From Cohaesibacter sp. ES.047 (lineage in GTDB: Bacteria; Pseudomonadota; Alphaproteobacteria; Rhizobiales; Cohaesibacteraceae), in NCBI RefSeq assembly GCF_900215505.1, contig NZ_LT907844.1, forward strand, positions 930,001 to 994,000: a DNA stretch of 64,000 bases. The letters are read 5' to 3'. Positions 43,152 through 51,114 of the stretch are shown in pieces. Under the pieces are notes generated by a model. The model saw nothing but the letters and a program-made list of their open reading frames with translations. It was not told the DNA's origin and searched no databases. The position numbers and the translations under genes were made by a program. Every line of letters begins with the position of its first letter. Position 1 is the stretch's first letter.

Positions 43152-43212
43152 TGTTTGCGCCGACTGTACCCAAGACCAAATTCTTCTCACCCTTGGGTTT
43201 TGTTCCGCCGTC

Positions 43213-44262
43213 TTATTCCGGCTTCCCCGCACCGCAAGATTCTCGCACGACGAGATGACAGGGGGTTTTTCTGACACCGACCTCAATCGGCTTTCCCTCG
43301 ATCATATCCAGCAATGCCAATCCTGCACTCTTGCCAAGGCCCGTCAGCTCCATATCCATCGTGGTTAGGGGAGGGCGTGTCGCCTTGGCAAAAACTTCCC
43401 AATTGTCGAACCCGACAATCGCAATATCGTCGGGAACCTTGATCCCCATTTGCACAAAGGCGTCAATCACGCCTCTGGCAATCTGGTCGTTGCTGCAAAA
43501 GATCGCGTCAGGACGCTCCCCTGCAGTCGCGATGAGATGAAACGCAGCTTCATAGCCGTGCGCCTCGGTCCAGTTGGAATAGAGCGCCTCACCACACGGT
43601 GTGAGGCCATTCTCTTCGAGCGCCATGCGCCATCCGGTTTCTCGCAAGTGGGATGCCTCGAAACTCGGACGCCCGGCAATGTGAGCGATCTTGCGCCGGC
43701 CCAAACCGATCAGATGCTGGACCGCCGTTCTGGCTGCATTGATGTCATCTGGTACAAAGCCGACGGCGTCTTCAGGACAAAGGGAGTAGACGTAAACGAC
43801 GGGCATCCCGAGAGACGACACATCAATGGGAAGTCCCCGATCAATTCTCTTGCCTGAAATGACAAGTCCATCAATTCTCTTTTCTTCCATGGCCCTGAGG
43901 TTGAGTTCCAGTCGATGGGCTTCATGCTCGCCAGCACTCAGGAAGACCGACACCCCCTTATCCGTCATCGCAGATGAAAGCCCTGCCGCAACCGGCAGCG
44001 TGAAGCGGCCATAGGTGTCATCGGTCAGAAGGCCGAGCGTGAAGGAGCGCTGCTGTACCAGACCGCGCGCCATGTAGTTGGGGCGATAATCCAGTTCTCT
44101 TGCAACCCGTTCAACCCGTGACCGGGTCTCCTCCGACATCCGGCCAGTCCCGTTAAGGGCCCGTGATGCGGTGGTCACGCTTACGTCCGCTTTTGCCGCG
44201 ACATCACGAATGGTGGTGCGATGAACCACTCCCCCGGGCCGCGACCATTTTTCTACAACCAC
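43213..44262 (-). CDS. LacI family regulator of the arabinofuranoside module
   Basis: About 349 residues. N-terminal helix-turn-helix TTIRDVAAKADVSVTTASRAL and hinge helix, then a periplasmic-binding-like sensor domain (LGLLTDDTYGRF, IDGLVISGKR, IFCSNDQIARGVIDAF, VPDDIAIVGFDN). GTG 44262 is preferred since GGTGGAGG lies five bases upstream; TTG 44283 is an alternative. It faces the same way as the CUT1 operon and lies directly upstream; operator copies on both sides suggest it represses itself and the operon, relieved by the imported sugar. Confidence 0.9.
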   Translation of the reverse strand: MVVEKWSRPGGVVHRTTIRDVAAKADVSVTTASRALNGTGRMSEETRSRVERVARELDYRPNYMARGLVQQRSFTLGLLTDDTYGRFTLPVAAGLSSAMTDKGVSVFLSAGEHEAHRLELNLRAMEEKRIDGLVISGKRIDRGLPIDVSSLGMPVVYVYSLCPEDAVGFVPDDINAARTAVQHLIGLGRRKIAHIAGRPSFEASHLRETGWRMALEENGLTPCGEALYSNWTEAHGYEAAFHLIATAGERPDAIFCSNDQIARGVIDAFVQMGIKVPDDIAIVGFDNWEVFAKATRPPLTTMDMELTGLGKSAGLALLDMIEGKPIEVGVRKTPCHLVVRESCGAGKPE

Positions 44263-44301
44263 CTTGTCCTCCACCTCGCGCAAAACACGCTAATTCGCAA
44301 T

Positions 44302-44317
44302 GAGAAAACGTTTGCTC
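44302..44317. promoter_or_regulatory. LacI-type operator upstream of the module A regulator
   Basis: GAGAAAACGTTTGCTC, palindromic except at positions 4 and 13. Near-identical to the site at 43136-43151. A third sequence, ACCGTTTGCGCAAA at 44329-44342, shares the right half CGTTTGCGC. Located 40 bases upstream of the proposed GTG start, as expected for autoregulation. Confidence 0.7.
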
Positions 44318-44810
44318 ACGCTTGGTTTACCGTTTGCGCAAATTAAAAATGCATTGGGTTTTGCCTTTTGTCAATGAGGCATGAGTGCATTTCGCAGGAC
44401 GAATTCCAACAAGCCTGAGTAGAAATTACGAAGCTAGCGGTGTCAGTTCCCAAAGGGACGGAGCATGCAAATCCTTGTGCAATCATTCGGGCAGCAATGT
44501 AGCCCCTTGAAAAGAAATCATAATCCAGACGCAACAGGATCGTTTGCCGATCGATTCAGCCGGTTCGTTCTGATTGCTTCCTTATCCGAGAAAATCCAGA
44601 AATCATCCGTTGAAAACTTCTGATGCAATTCGCATCAAGCGTCTTGCTCTCTGTAGTGATACGCCTTGAATAGACAGAATCCTGGTGGCTCAGAAGCCTA
44701 TCCCCCAGTGTATTTTGCCCTTGAAATTCATCGTAAACCTTAGCGATTTCACAGTATTTACAACCAAAGCAGTATCCAGAATGGCGCGTTAAATGAAACG
44801 ATTTAAAAAA

Positions 44811-44824
44811 ATGAAACGTTTCAT
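44811..44824. promoter_or_regulatory. LacI-type operator at the module B promoter
   Basis: ATGAAACGTTTCAT, a perfect 14 bp palindrome ending one base before the -35 box. An imperfect copy, ATGAAACGATTTAA, lies 18 bases upstream (44793). The identical 14-mer recurs at 51013-51026 ahead of the mutarotase gene. Likely bound by the LacI regulator at 49462-50472. Confidence 0.8.
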
Positions 44825-44825
44825 A

Positions 44826-44853
44826 TTGACTGATGCTTTTCATCTGCTAAGGT
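44826..44853 (+). promoter_or_regulatory. Candidate promoter of the ribose-type operon
   Basis: TTGACT (44826-44831) and TAAGGT (44848-44853) with a 16 base spacer. The operator directly abuts the -35 box, a position where a repressor would exclude RNA polymerase. The leader to ATG 44919 would be about 60 bases. Confidence 0.5.
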
Positions 44854-44918
44854 TTCTGGAGCGGTTAGTCCAATAGGAGTTCGGACTAAATCCAGCGAGG
44901 TCATATAGGGAGGATATT

Positions 44919-45839
44919 ATGACAATTCTTAAGACGATTGCTGCTGCTGCATTGGGCGGCTTGATCATGACTGGCTCTGCTTTTGCAGACGACAAGCCAG
45001 TCGTCGGGCTGGTGATGAAGTCTCTGGCAAACGAATTCTTCCAGAACATGATGGAAGGCGCAAAAGCGCACGAGAAAAAGCGCGGCGACTACGTGCTCAA
45101 AGCGGTCGGCATGAAAAACGAAACCGACTTTGAATCTCAAATCAACGCCGTTGAAAACTTCATTACCCAAGGCGTCGACGCCATCGTGATTGCTCCGGCT
45201 GATTCCAAAGCCATGGTCCGCCCGGTGAAAAAAGCGATTGCTGCGGGTATCGTTGTTATCAACTTCGACGTGGCTCTGGATGCAGGAGCGAAAAAACAAC
45301 AGGGTCTGGAATTGGCCTTTGTTGGCCCTGACAACCGGGGTGGCGCCAAGCTTGCAGGCGATGCTCTGGCCGAGAAGATCGGCAAAGGGGGCAAAGTTGT
45401 CATCATTGAGGGCAACCCGGGTGCTGACAACGCAACCGAACGTCGCCTTGGCTTTGAAGCATCGGTCAAAGAATACGATCTTGATCTGCTCGATAGCCGC
45501 ACAGCCCATTGGGAAACCGAAGAAGCCAACACCGTCTTTTCCAACATGTTGACGGCACATCCGGATGTCGAAGGCGTTATGGCGGCCAACGATTCCATGG
45601 CCATCGGTGTTGTCCGTGCGCTGGAAGCTGCTGGTCGTGACGACATTGTTGTTGTCGGCTTCGACAACATTCCCGCAGTGGGACCAATGATCGAAGACGG
45701 CCGTCTTTATGCCACCGTTGATCAGTTCGGCACCGACATGGCTGCCAACTCAATCGATCTGGCTCTTGAAGTTGCTGAAACCGGCAAAGAGCTCAAAGGC
45801 TGGGTCAAAACACCCATTGAGCTTGTCACCAAAAAATAA
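44919..45839 (+). CDS. CUT2 ABC transporter substrate-binding protein (RbsB-like)
   Basis: 306 residues. Signal peptide MTILKTIAAAALGGLIMTG with cleavage after AFA, then a peripla_BP_4 domain (VVGLVMKSLANEFFQNMMEGA when joined, GVDAIVIAPADSKAM, VVIIEGNPGADNATERR, VEGVMAANDSMAIGVVRAL, VVGFDNIPAV). This set is characteristic of ribose/allose/galactose binders. Ribosome-binding site GGGAGGATATT. First gene of the operon with ATPase, permease, ribokinase and regulator. The ligand is probably a pentose or deoxyhexose. Confidence 0.92.
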   Translation: MTILKTIAAAALGGLIMTGSAFADDKPVVGLVMKSLANEFFQNMMEGAKAHEKKRGDYVLKAVGMKNETDFESQINAVENFITQGVDAIVIAPADSKAMVRPVKKAIAAGIVVINFDVALDAGAKKQQGLELAFVGPDNRGGAKLAGDALAEKIGKGGKVVIIEGNPGADNATERRLGFEASVKEYDLDLLDSRTAHWETEEANTVFSNMLTAHPDVEGVMAANDSMAIGVVRALEAAGRDDIVVVGFDNIPAVGPMIEDGRLYATVDQFGTDMAANSIDLALEVAETGKELKGWVKTPIELVTKK

Positions 45840-45851
45840 GTGAAGAGAAAC

Positions 45852-45880
45852 GCTCGGCCATCGCCTGCCGAAGGCCGGGC
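45852..45880 (+). promoter_or_regulatory. Intercistronic stem-loop after the RbsB-like gene
   Basis: GCTCGGCC (45852-45859) pairs with GGCCGGGC (45873-45880) with one G-U pair and a 13 base loop. No T-tract follows. Position and form parallel the hairpin after the CUT1 binding-protein gene. Confidence 0.5.
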
Positions 45881-45906
45881 AACTCGCTCTGAGAAAGCAA
45901 TTTCAA

Positions 45907-47469
45907 ATGGCAGTTTCCTCTCAATCTTCAGACCATGCGCATCAGATATTGAGCGTCTCTGGTCTCAAGAAGTTCTTTGGTGGCGTAAAGGCTCTGGATG
46001 GTGTTGATTTTTCCCTCGAAGCGGGCGAAGTCCATGCGCTGGTCGGAGAAAACGGGGCCGGAAAATCCACGCTCATCAAGGTTCTGACCGGCGTGTATGA
46101 GTTCGAAGTGGGCGATATCCTTCTTAAGGGAAGCCCCTACAAGCCAGCCACACCGAACGACGCAAAGGTCCACGGCGTTCAGGTTGTTCATCAGGAATTC
46201 AACCTGCTCAACCATTTGAGTGTGGCCGAAAATATCGCGATCGAAGCGTTCCCGAGAACCAAATTCGGGCTTCTGGATCGCAAGGAAATGGAGCAGCGCG
46301 CCCGTGTGGCCCTTGATGCAATCGGGTTGACCGACGTGAGTGTTCGCACCACTGTGGACAGCCTTGGTGTTGCGCATCGGCAATTGATCGAGATCGCCCG
46401 TGCTCTGCAATCCGACAGTGAAATTCTGATTTTGGACGAACCGACAGCCACGTTGACCGAGCGGGAAACGGAGAGGCTGTTCAGGATCGTTGAAGAGATC
46501 AAAAAAGAAGGCGTCACAGTTGTGTTCGTGACCCATCATCTCAATGAGGTGTTTGAGATTTGTGATCGGGTGACGATTTTCCGAAATGGCAAAACGGTCG
46601 TTTCAGAGAAAATATCCGACACGACGCCGGAGCAGGTCGTGCGCCATATGGTGGGGCGCAGCCTGTCTGATACGGTTGACCTCAATGATGAGCGACCGGA
46701 AAAAGGTGAGATTGCTCTTAGCTTGAAAAATCTGCGGGTGGTCGATTGCCCGCATGAAGAAGGTGTCTCTTTCGATCTGCGGTATGGCGAGATCGTTGGT
46801 ATCGCTGGATTGGTCGGCGCAGGCCGCACCGAAATCTTGCGCGGCATTTTCGGTGTCAATGACGTCTTGTCCGGGACGCTTCAAAGAAATGGCACGGATG
46901 TTGTCATCAAGGGGCCGTCCGATGCCATCAAGGCCGGTATCGGCTTTGTGACGGAAGATCGCAAAGACGAGGGGTTGATCCTTTCCATGTCGATCTCGGC
47001 CAACATCGCCTACCCGAATATGGAAAAGGTCTCTCATGGCGGCATTCTTTCCGCCGCAAAAGAGAATGATCTGGCCATCGAGGGCGGCGACAAGCTGCGC
47101 CTTAAATATGGTGCCATTGCCGATGCAGCGTCCAGCCTGTCTGGCGGCAACCAGCAAAAGGTCGTGTTGGCCAAATGGCTTGCCACACAGCCATCGGTTC
47201 TCATGCTTGATGAGCCGACGCGCGGTGTCGATGTGGGAGCGAAAGCGGAGATCTATGCGATCTTGCGGGACCTGGCGGAAAGCGGCGTCGCGATGTTGGT
47301 CGTGTCGTCTGAAATGCCTGAATTGATGCGTCTATGCGACCGCGTGTTGGTCTTATCAAATCACCAGATTCAAGGAAGCCTGCAGCGTGCGGACTTCAGC
47401 GAAGAGAGAATTCTCAAGCTTGCCTACCAGCAGGACACGGGACCACGGGAAGAGAACGAAAATGAGTGA
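45907..47469 (+). CDS. CUT2 ABC transporter ATP-binding protein (RbsA-like)
   Basis: 520 residue double ATPase. First domain: Walker A GENGAGKST (48-56), Walker B ILILDEPTATL, and an H-loop in VTHHLNEV. Second domain: degenerate Walker A GLVGAGRTE, signature LSGGNQQK (about 411-418) and Walker B VLMLDEPTRGVDVG. This asymmetry is normal for CUT2 ATPases. The last 8 bases overlap the permease gene. Confidence 0.95.
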   Translation: MAVSSQSSDHAHQILSVSGLKKFFGGVKALDGVDFSLEAGEVHALVGENGAGKSTLIKVLTGVYEFEVGDILLKGSPYKPATPNDAKVHGVQVVHQEFNLLNHLSVAENIAIEAFPRTKFGLLDRKEMEQRARVALDAIGLTDVSVRTTVDSLGVAHRQLIEIARALQSDSEILILDEPTATLTERETERLFRIVEEIKKEGVTVVFVTHHLNEVFEICDRVTIFRNGKTVVSEKISDTTPEQVVRHMVGRSLSDTVDLNDERPEKGEIALSLKNLRVVDCPHEEGVSFDLRYGEIVGIAGLVGAGRTEILRGIFGVNDVLSGTLQRNGTDVVIKGPSDAIKAGIGFVTEDRKDEGLILSMSISANIAYPNMEKVSHGGILSAAKENDLAIEGGDKLRLKYGAIADAASSLSGGNQQKVVLAKWLATQPSVLMLDEPTRGVDVGAKAEIYAILRDLAESGVAMLVVSSEMPELMRLCDRVLVLSNHQIQGSLQRADFSEERILKLAYQQDTGPREENENE

Positions 47470-48436
47470 AGTGGCAAAACAAAAATTGACCTTGAAAGAC
47501 GTCATTAATCAGGCCGGTATCGGTCTGGCACTGCTGGGACTTGTCATCTTTTTTGCGACAACGACAGAGCATTTTCTGACGCCAAACAACATCACCAACA
47601 TTCTCACCCAGATTACAATCAATCTGGTGCTTGCCGTGGGCATGACATTCGTGATCCTGATCGGTGGCATTGATCTGTCGGTCGGGTCTGTCATGGCCCT
47701 TGCGGCCGTTGTTGCGGGCAAGGCGATCACGACGGCGGGCATTGGCCCGGGGGAAGCAATCGCATTTGCCGCCGCTGCCGCGGTGCTCGCCGGTGTGGTT
47801 TGCGGCATGCTCAACGGTGTCATCAGTGCGTATTGGGGGCTGCCTTCCTTTATCATATCGCTTGGCATGCTCAACATTGCCCGAGGGGCTGCGCTTCATA
47901 TTTCTGAAGCACGGACAATCTTCTCCTTCCCCTTTGCGTTTGAGGAGTTCGGTTCCGCTCAGGTCTACGGTATTCCGGTGGTGTTCATGTTGGCCATGCT
48001 GTTGGTTCTGGTCGCCTGGTTCGTGTTGAACAAGACGGTGTTTGGACGCCTGATCTATGGCATCGGCAGCAATGAAGAAGCTGTTCGTCTCGCGGGTCAT
48101 TCGGTGTTCTGGTACAAGGTCGCAGCCTTTGTCATATGCGGTCTTTGCGCAGGGGTTGCAGCGATCATCTATATGGCGCGCTTGAACATCTCCAGCCCAA
48201 TCGCGGGGATTGGCTTTGAGTTGAATGCCATTGCTGCCGTGATTATCGGCGGAACCAGCCTGTTCGGCGGTCGCGGTTCGGTGATCGGCACCTTGCTTGG
48301 GGCCTTTATCATCGGCGTGCTTGCGAACGGTCTCATCCTGTTTGGCCTGAATGATTTTATGCGCCAGATGATCACCGGCGTTGTCATCATCGTCGCTGTC
48401 GTGCTGGATTATTACCGCGCCAAGTTTGCCGGATAG
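47462..48436 (+). CDS. CUT2 ABC transporter permease (RbsC-like)
   Basis: 324 residues from ATG 47462, which lies in the overlap ATGAGTGA with the ATPase gene. About nine to ten membrane helices and the family motifs TFVILIGGIDLSVGSVMALAA (joined), GLPSFIISLGMLNIARGAAL (joined), NEEAVRLAGH and GTSLFGGRGSVIGTLLGA. GGGAAGAGAACG supplies the ribosome-binding site. Confidence 0.94.
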   Translation: MSEVAKQKLTLKDVINQAGIGLALLGLVIFFATTTEHFLTPNNITNILTQITINLVLAVGMTFVILIGGIDLSVGSVMALAAVVAGKAITTAGIGPGEAIAFAAAAAVLAGVVCGMLNGVISAYWGLPSFIISLGMLNIARGAALHISEARTIFSFPFAFEEFGSAQVYGIPVVFMLAMLLVLVAWFVLNKTVFGRLIYGIGSNEEAVRLAGHSVFWYKVAAFVICGLCAGVAAIIYMARLNISSPIAGIGFELNAIAAVIIGGTSLFGGRGSVIGTLLGAFIIGVLANGLILFGLNDFMRQMITGVVIIVAVVLDYYRAKFAG

Positions 48437-48475
48437 GACTGTGGCAATTGCCCGCTCAAGACTGCGAGGACCATC

Positions 48476-49402
48476 ATGATAAAATCAATCGCCGTTGTCG
48501 GCAGTGTGAACCTTGATCTGACCGCTTATCTGGACCGATGGCCAGAAAAAGGCGAGACGATCAAAACCCGCGAAACCAAAATCGGTATTGGCGGCAAAGG
48601 GGTCAACCAATGCTGCGCTGCTGCCAAGCTTGGTGGAGCGGTAACGATGATCGGTGCCATCGGCGATGATGAGTTCGGGCGGGGGTGCGTAAAGACTCTG
48701 GAAGAGATCGGCGTGCAGACTGCCATTATCGTCAAGAATGATCATTCAACCGGTATGGCGTTTATTGATGTCGGTCCTGAAAGCGATAACATCATCCGCA
48801 TCGCCGCTGGCGCCAACGGGGCGCTGGATACAAGTGACATCGCAAGTCGGTCCGAGCCGATCGAGAAGGCTGGTTATCTGCTGCTTCAGAATGAAGTTCC
48901 GGTCGAAGCGTCCGTTGCTGCGGCCAAGACGGCACATGCTGTCGGAACGATTTCGATTATGGATCCCGCGCCTGCTCCAACGCCTGCGTGGGGCAGGGAC
49001 GTGCTTGCCGCGTTCGATATTCTCACGCCCAATGGTGGTGAAGCGGGTGCAATCCTGGATCGAAACGTCAGAACACTGGAAGACGCTGCCAAGGCGGCCA
49101 AAGATCTGGCGCACCTGTGCCGGGTTGGCGCGATCGTGACCATGGGCAACTTGGGTGTCGCCTGGCATCTGCAGGGATGTGCGGGAGAAATGGAATGCCC
49201 GAAAGTGGACGCTATTGATACGGTCGGGGCAGGAGATTGCTTTAATGGATCCTTCGCCTTTGCGTTGTGCGATGGTGTCAGCTATGAAAAGGCCATCCGG
49301 TTTGCTTCTCACGCAGCATCCTTGTCAACGACCCGGCAAGGGGCCGTGAGTTCACTTCCGTCTCTAGACGAGGTCAGGGAATTCATGGAAAAAAGTGGCT
49401 GA
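48476..49402 (+). CDS. rbsK: Ribokinase (PfkB family)
   Basis: 308 residues of the PfkB sugar-kinase fold. N-terminal substrate motif GGKGVNQCCAAAKLGG (near 42-57, ribokinase-like), C-terminal ATP/anion-hole motif DTVGAGDCFNGSFAF with catalytic Asp254. Ribose 5-phosphorylation is the best guess, and the operon context supports it, but related deoxyribose or 2-dehydro sugars cannot be excluded. Starts 40 bases after the permease gene. Confidence 0.85.
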   Translation: MIKSIAVVGSVNLDLTAYLDRWPEKGETIKTRETKIGIGGKGVNQCCAAAKLGGAVTMIGAIGDDEFGRGCVKTLEEIGVQTAIIVKNDHSTGMAFIDVGPESDNIIRIAAGANGALDTSDIASRSEPIEKAGYLLLQNEVPVEASVAAAKTAHAVGTISIMDPAPAPTPAWGRDVLAAFDILTPNGGEAGAILDRNVRTLEDAAKAAKDLAHLCRVGAIVTMGNLGVAWHLQGCAGEMECPKVDAIDTVGAGDCFNGSFAFALCDGVSYEKAIRFASHAASLSTTRQGAVSSLPSLDEVREFMEKSG

Positions 49403-49461
49403 TTGCTGTTTCCATAGTGTAAGAACATTCTTGCACGATAGAATGGATAATTGATGACCCC

Positions 49462-50472
49462 ATGGCTGAACGAAAAAAAAACGTAACAATCAGAGATGTA
49501 GCAAAACACGCAAATGTTTCGGTCGGCACAGTTTCCCGTGTTCTTTCCAAGAATGAGACGGTGAAGCAACCTCTGCTCATTCGGGTCAATCACTCAATAG
49601 AGGCCTTGGGGTACAAGCCCAACTTGGCAGCACGTGCCCTCAGGGCCAACAAGGATCAGGTTCTTGGCCTGGTCCTTCCGGATATTACCAATCCATTCTT
49701 TGCCCAACTGGCCAAGGAAATAGAGCTGGAAGCCTCAAGGCATGGGCTTGCTGTCATTCTTGCCAGTTCTTTCGATGATCCCAAAAAGGAAGCCCGGCGG
49801 GTTCATGCAATTCTGGATCGCGCTCCAACGGGCATCATCGTGATTCCTGCAGGCGACGAGCGGTTCTTCAAAAAGCCGGACGATGTCCCGATCATCACAA
49901 TTGACCGACCTGTCAAAGGCGAATCCGAGGGTGTGTTTGCTGATCAGGAAGCTGGCGCATCGCTGGCCGCTGATCATGTGTTTGCGTTGGGCCACAGGAA
50001 CATTGTTTATATCTCGGGGCCCGAAGGAACGGTGGTTTCAGAGCTTCGTCAGAGAGGCTTCAAAGACCGGATCACGGAGCTTTGCCAAGGTGACCCATCG
50101 TTCAGGCTGGAAATCAGATCCGGTCTTTTTGACTATGAAACAGGGGAAAGAGTGGCCCGTGACGTGCTCGGCAATGACAGCAAGGATCGGCCGACCGCGA
50201 TTGTTGCGGCCAGTGATCAGCAGGCAATCGGAGCACTTAGGGAAGCGCGCGATATCGGCGTGACGGTGCCTGATGACCTGTCGATTGTTGGGTTCGATGA
50301 TATTACATTGGCGAATATCATTGTTCCAAGGCTTACGACCATTCGCCAGCCAATTGAAGCCATGGCAAAAATGGCGGTGAGGCGCGTGTGCGACATTGCT
50401 CAGGAAGACGGCGGTCTGGACGCCAGTTGCAGTTTGATCGTGCGCACATCCACTGCACCGGCGCCCGACTGA
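49462..50472 (+). CDS. LacI family regulator of the ribose-type operon
   Basis: 336 residues. Helix-turn-helix VTIRDVAKHANVSVGTVSRVL (joined, 8-28), hinge NLAARALRANKDQVLGLV, sensor domain with DITNPFFAQLAKEIE, GHRNIVYISGPEGT and VPDDLSIVGFDDI: an RbsR-like layout. It is the last plus-strand gene of module B and ends one base from the stop of the convergent mutarotase gene. Predicted to bind ATGAAACGTTTCAT at 44811 and 51013. Confidence 0.9.
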   Translation: MAERKKNVTIRDVAKHANVSVGTVSRVLSKNETVKQPLLIRVNHSIEALGYKPNLAARALRANKDQVLGLVLPDITNPFFAQLAKEIELEASRHGLAVILASSFDDPKKEARRVHAILDRAPTGIIVIPAGDERFFKKPDDVPIITIDRPVKGESEGVFADQEAGASLAADHVFALGHRNIVYISGPEGTVVSELRQRGFKDRITELCQGDPSFRLEIRSGLFDYETGERVARDVLGNDSKDRPTAIVAASDQQAIGALREARDIGVTVPDDLSIVGFDDITLANIIVPRLTTIRQPIEAMAKMAVRRVCDIAQEDGGLDASCSLIVRTSTAPAPD

Positions 50473-50473
50473 T

Positions 50474-50938
50474 TCACACTTCGAATAGCTGATCCGGAGC
50501 GATCACGCCTTTCTTGAAAATGAAGCAGCCATAGAACCGGGTTTCGCCGGTCTGAACGATTGCATAGGCATTCTTGGCAGCTTCATAGAAGGCAAATCGC
50601 TCAATCTTTGTCAGCGCCTTGTCTGATCCTTCCGCCGTTTTCAGTGCAGCTTCGACTTCTTTTTGAACGTCTGGCGTTTCGTCTGGCGCGCCCACCACTT
50701 CCATGGCGAGGGCGTAATCATCAACGAAATTGTCGACAGGCATGACAGAGAGGATGGCTTTTGCCACATCTGCTGCAGAGAGGTTCTCCATAAACAAAGG
50801 GGAGCCATGGACGGTGCTCTTTGCCATTGAGGACGACGGGAAATTTCTGTCGACGAGCACAATCGTGTCACCATGCCCCATGGCCCTCAATGTTCCCAGA
50901 ACATCGCTGTTTAGCCGGTGATCAATCCCTTTTAGCAT
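50474..50938 (-). CDS. FucU/RbsD family sugar mutarotase
   Basis: 154 residues. MLKGIDHRLNSDVLGTLRAMGHGDTIVLVDRNFP (positions 1-34 in parts) and the C-terminal RFAFYEAAKNAYAIVQTGE and YGCFIFKKGVI are the hallmarks of FucU/RbsD, which interconvert sugar anomers (L-fucose, D-ribose) for kinases and isomerases. The C-terminal block is closer to FucU, and an insertion near 105-115 makes it about 14 residues longer. GGAGGAAAGCAG precedes the ATG. Although transcribed the opposite way, it shares an operator with the ribose-type operon. Confidence 0.9.
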   Translation of the reverse strand: MLKGIDHRLNSDVLGTLRAMGHGDTIVLVDRNFPSSSMAKSTVHGSPLFMENLSAADVAKAILSVMPVDNFVDDYALAMEVVGAPDETPDVQKEVEAALKTAEGSDKALTKIERFAFYEAAKNAYAIVQTGETRFYGCFIFKKGVIAPDQLFEV

Positions 50939-51012
50939 CTGCTTTCCTCCTCATTCAGAACTAAAAATCTGGTGCTGTTTATAGCAGATTTGAACAGTCG
51001 GAGATACAATAA

Positions 51013-51026
51013 ATGAAACGTTTCAT
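51013..51026. promoter_or_regulatory. LacI-type operator upstream of the mutarotase gene
   Basis: ATGAAACGTTTCAT, identical to 44811-44824 and perfectly palindromic, 75-88 bases upstream of the mutarotase start. A TATAAA on the minus strand (50978-50983) downstream of it may be the -10 box. The shared site ties the mutarotase to the ribose-type operon. Confidence 0.75.
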
Positions 51027-51114
51027 ATTCGCAGATCGCCAGAGTTGCCTGCCTGATACGTCACCTGAATTGGAAGGGGCCATCACGCAGATAACGGCGA
51101 TGCCATGCTGCTGA

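Larger units (their letters stand above)
44263..44918. other. Large divergent regulatory region between modules A and B
   Basis: About 650 bases between two divergent transcripts. It contains the operator for the module A regulator (44302-44317), a related half-site with the palindrome TTTGCGCAAA (44333-44342), and, at the other end, the module B operator and promoter (44811-44853). The middle part (about 44345-44790) is AT-rich. It has only short, poorly supported reading frames and one small hairpin GATGC/GCATC near 44630. Confidence 0.55.

Noticed and set aside
44556-44843. A possible 95 residue minus-strand protein in the module A/B gap
   Set aside because: It begins inside the operator region of module B, lacks a convincing ribosome-binding site, and its sequence has no recognisable domain.
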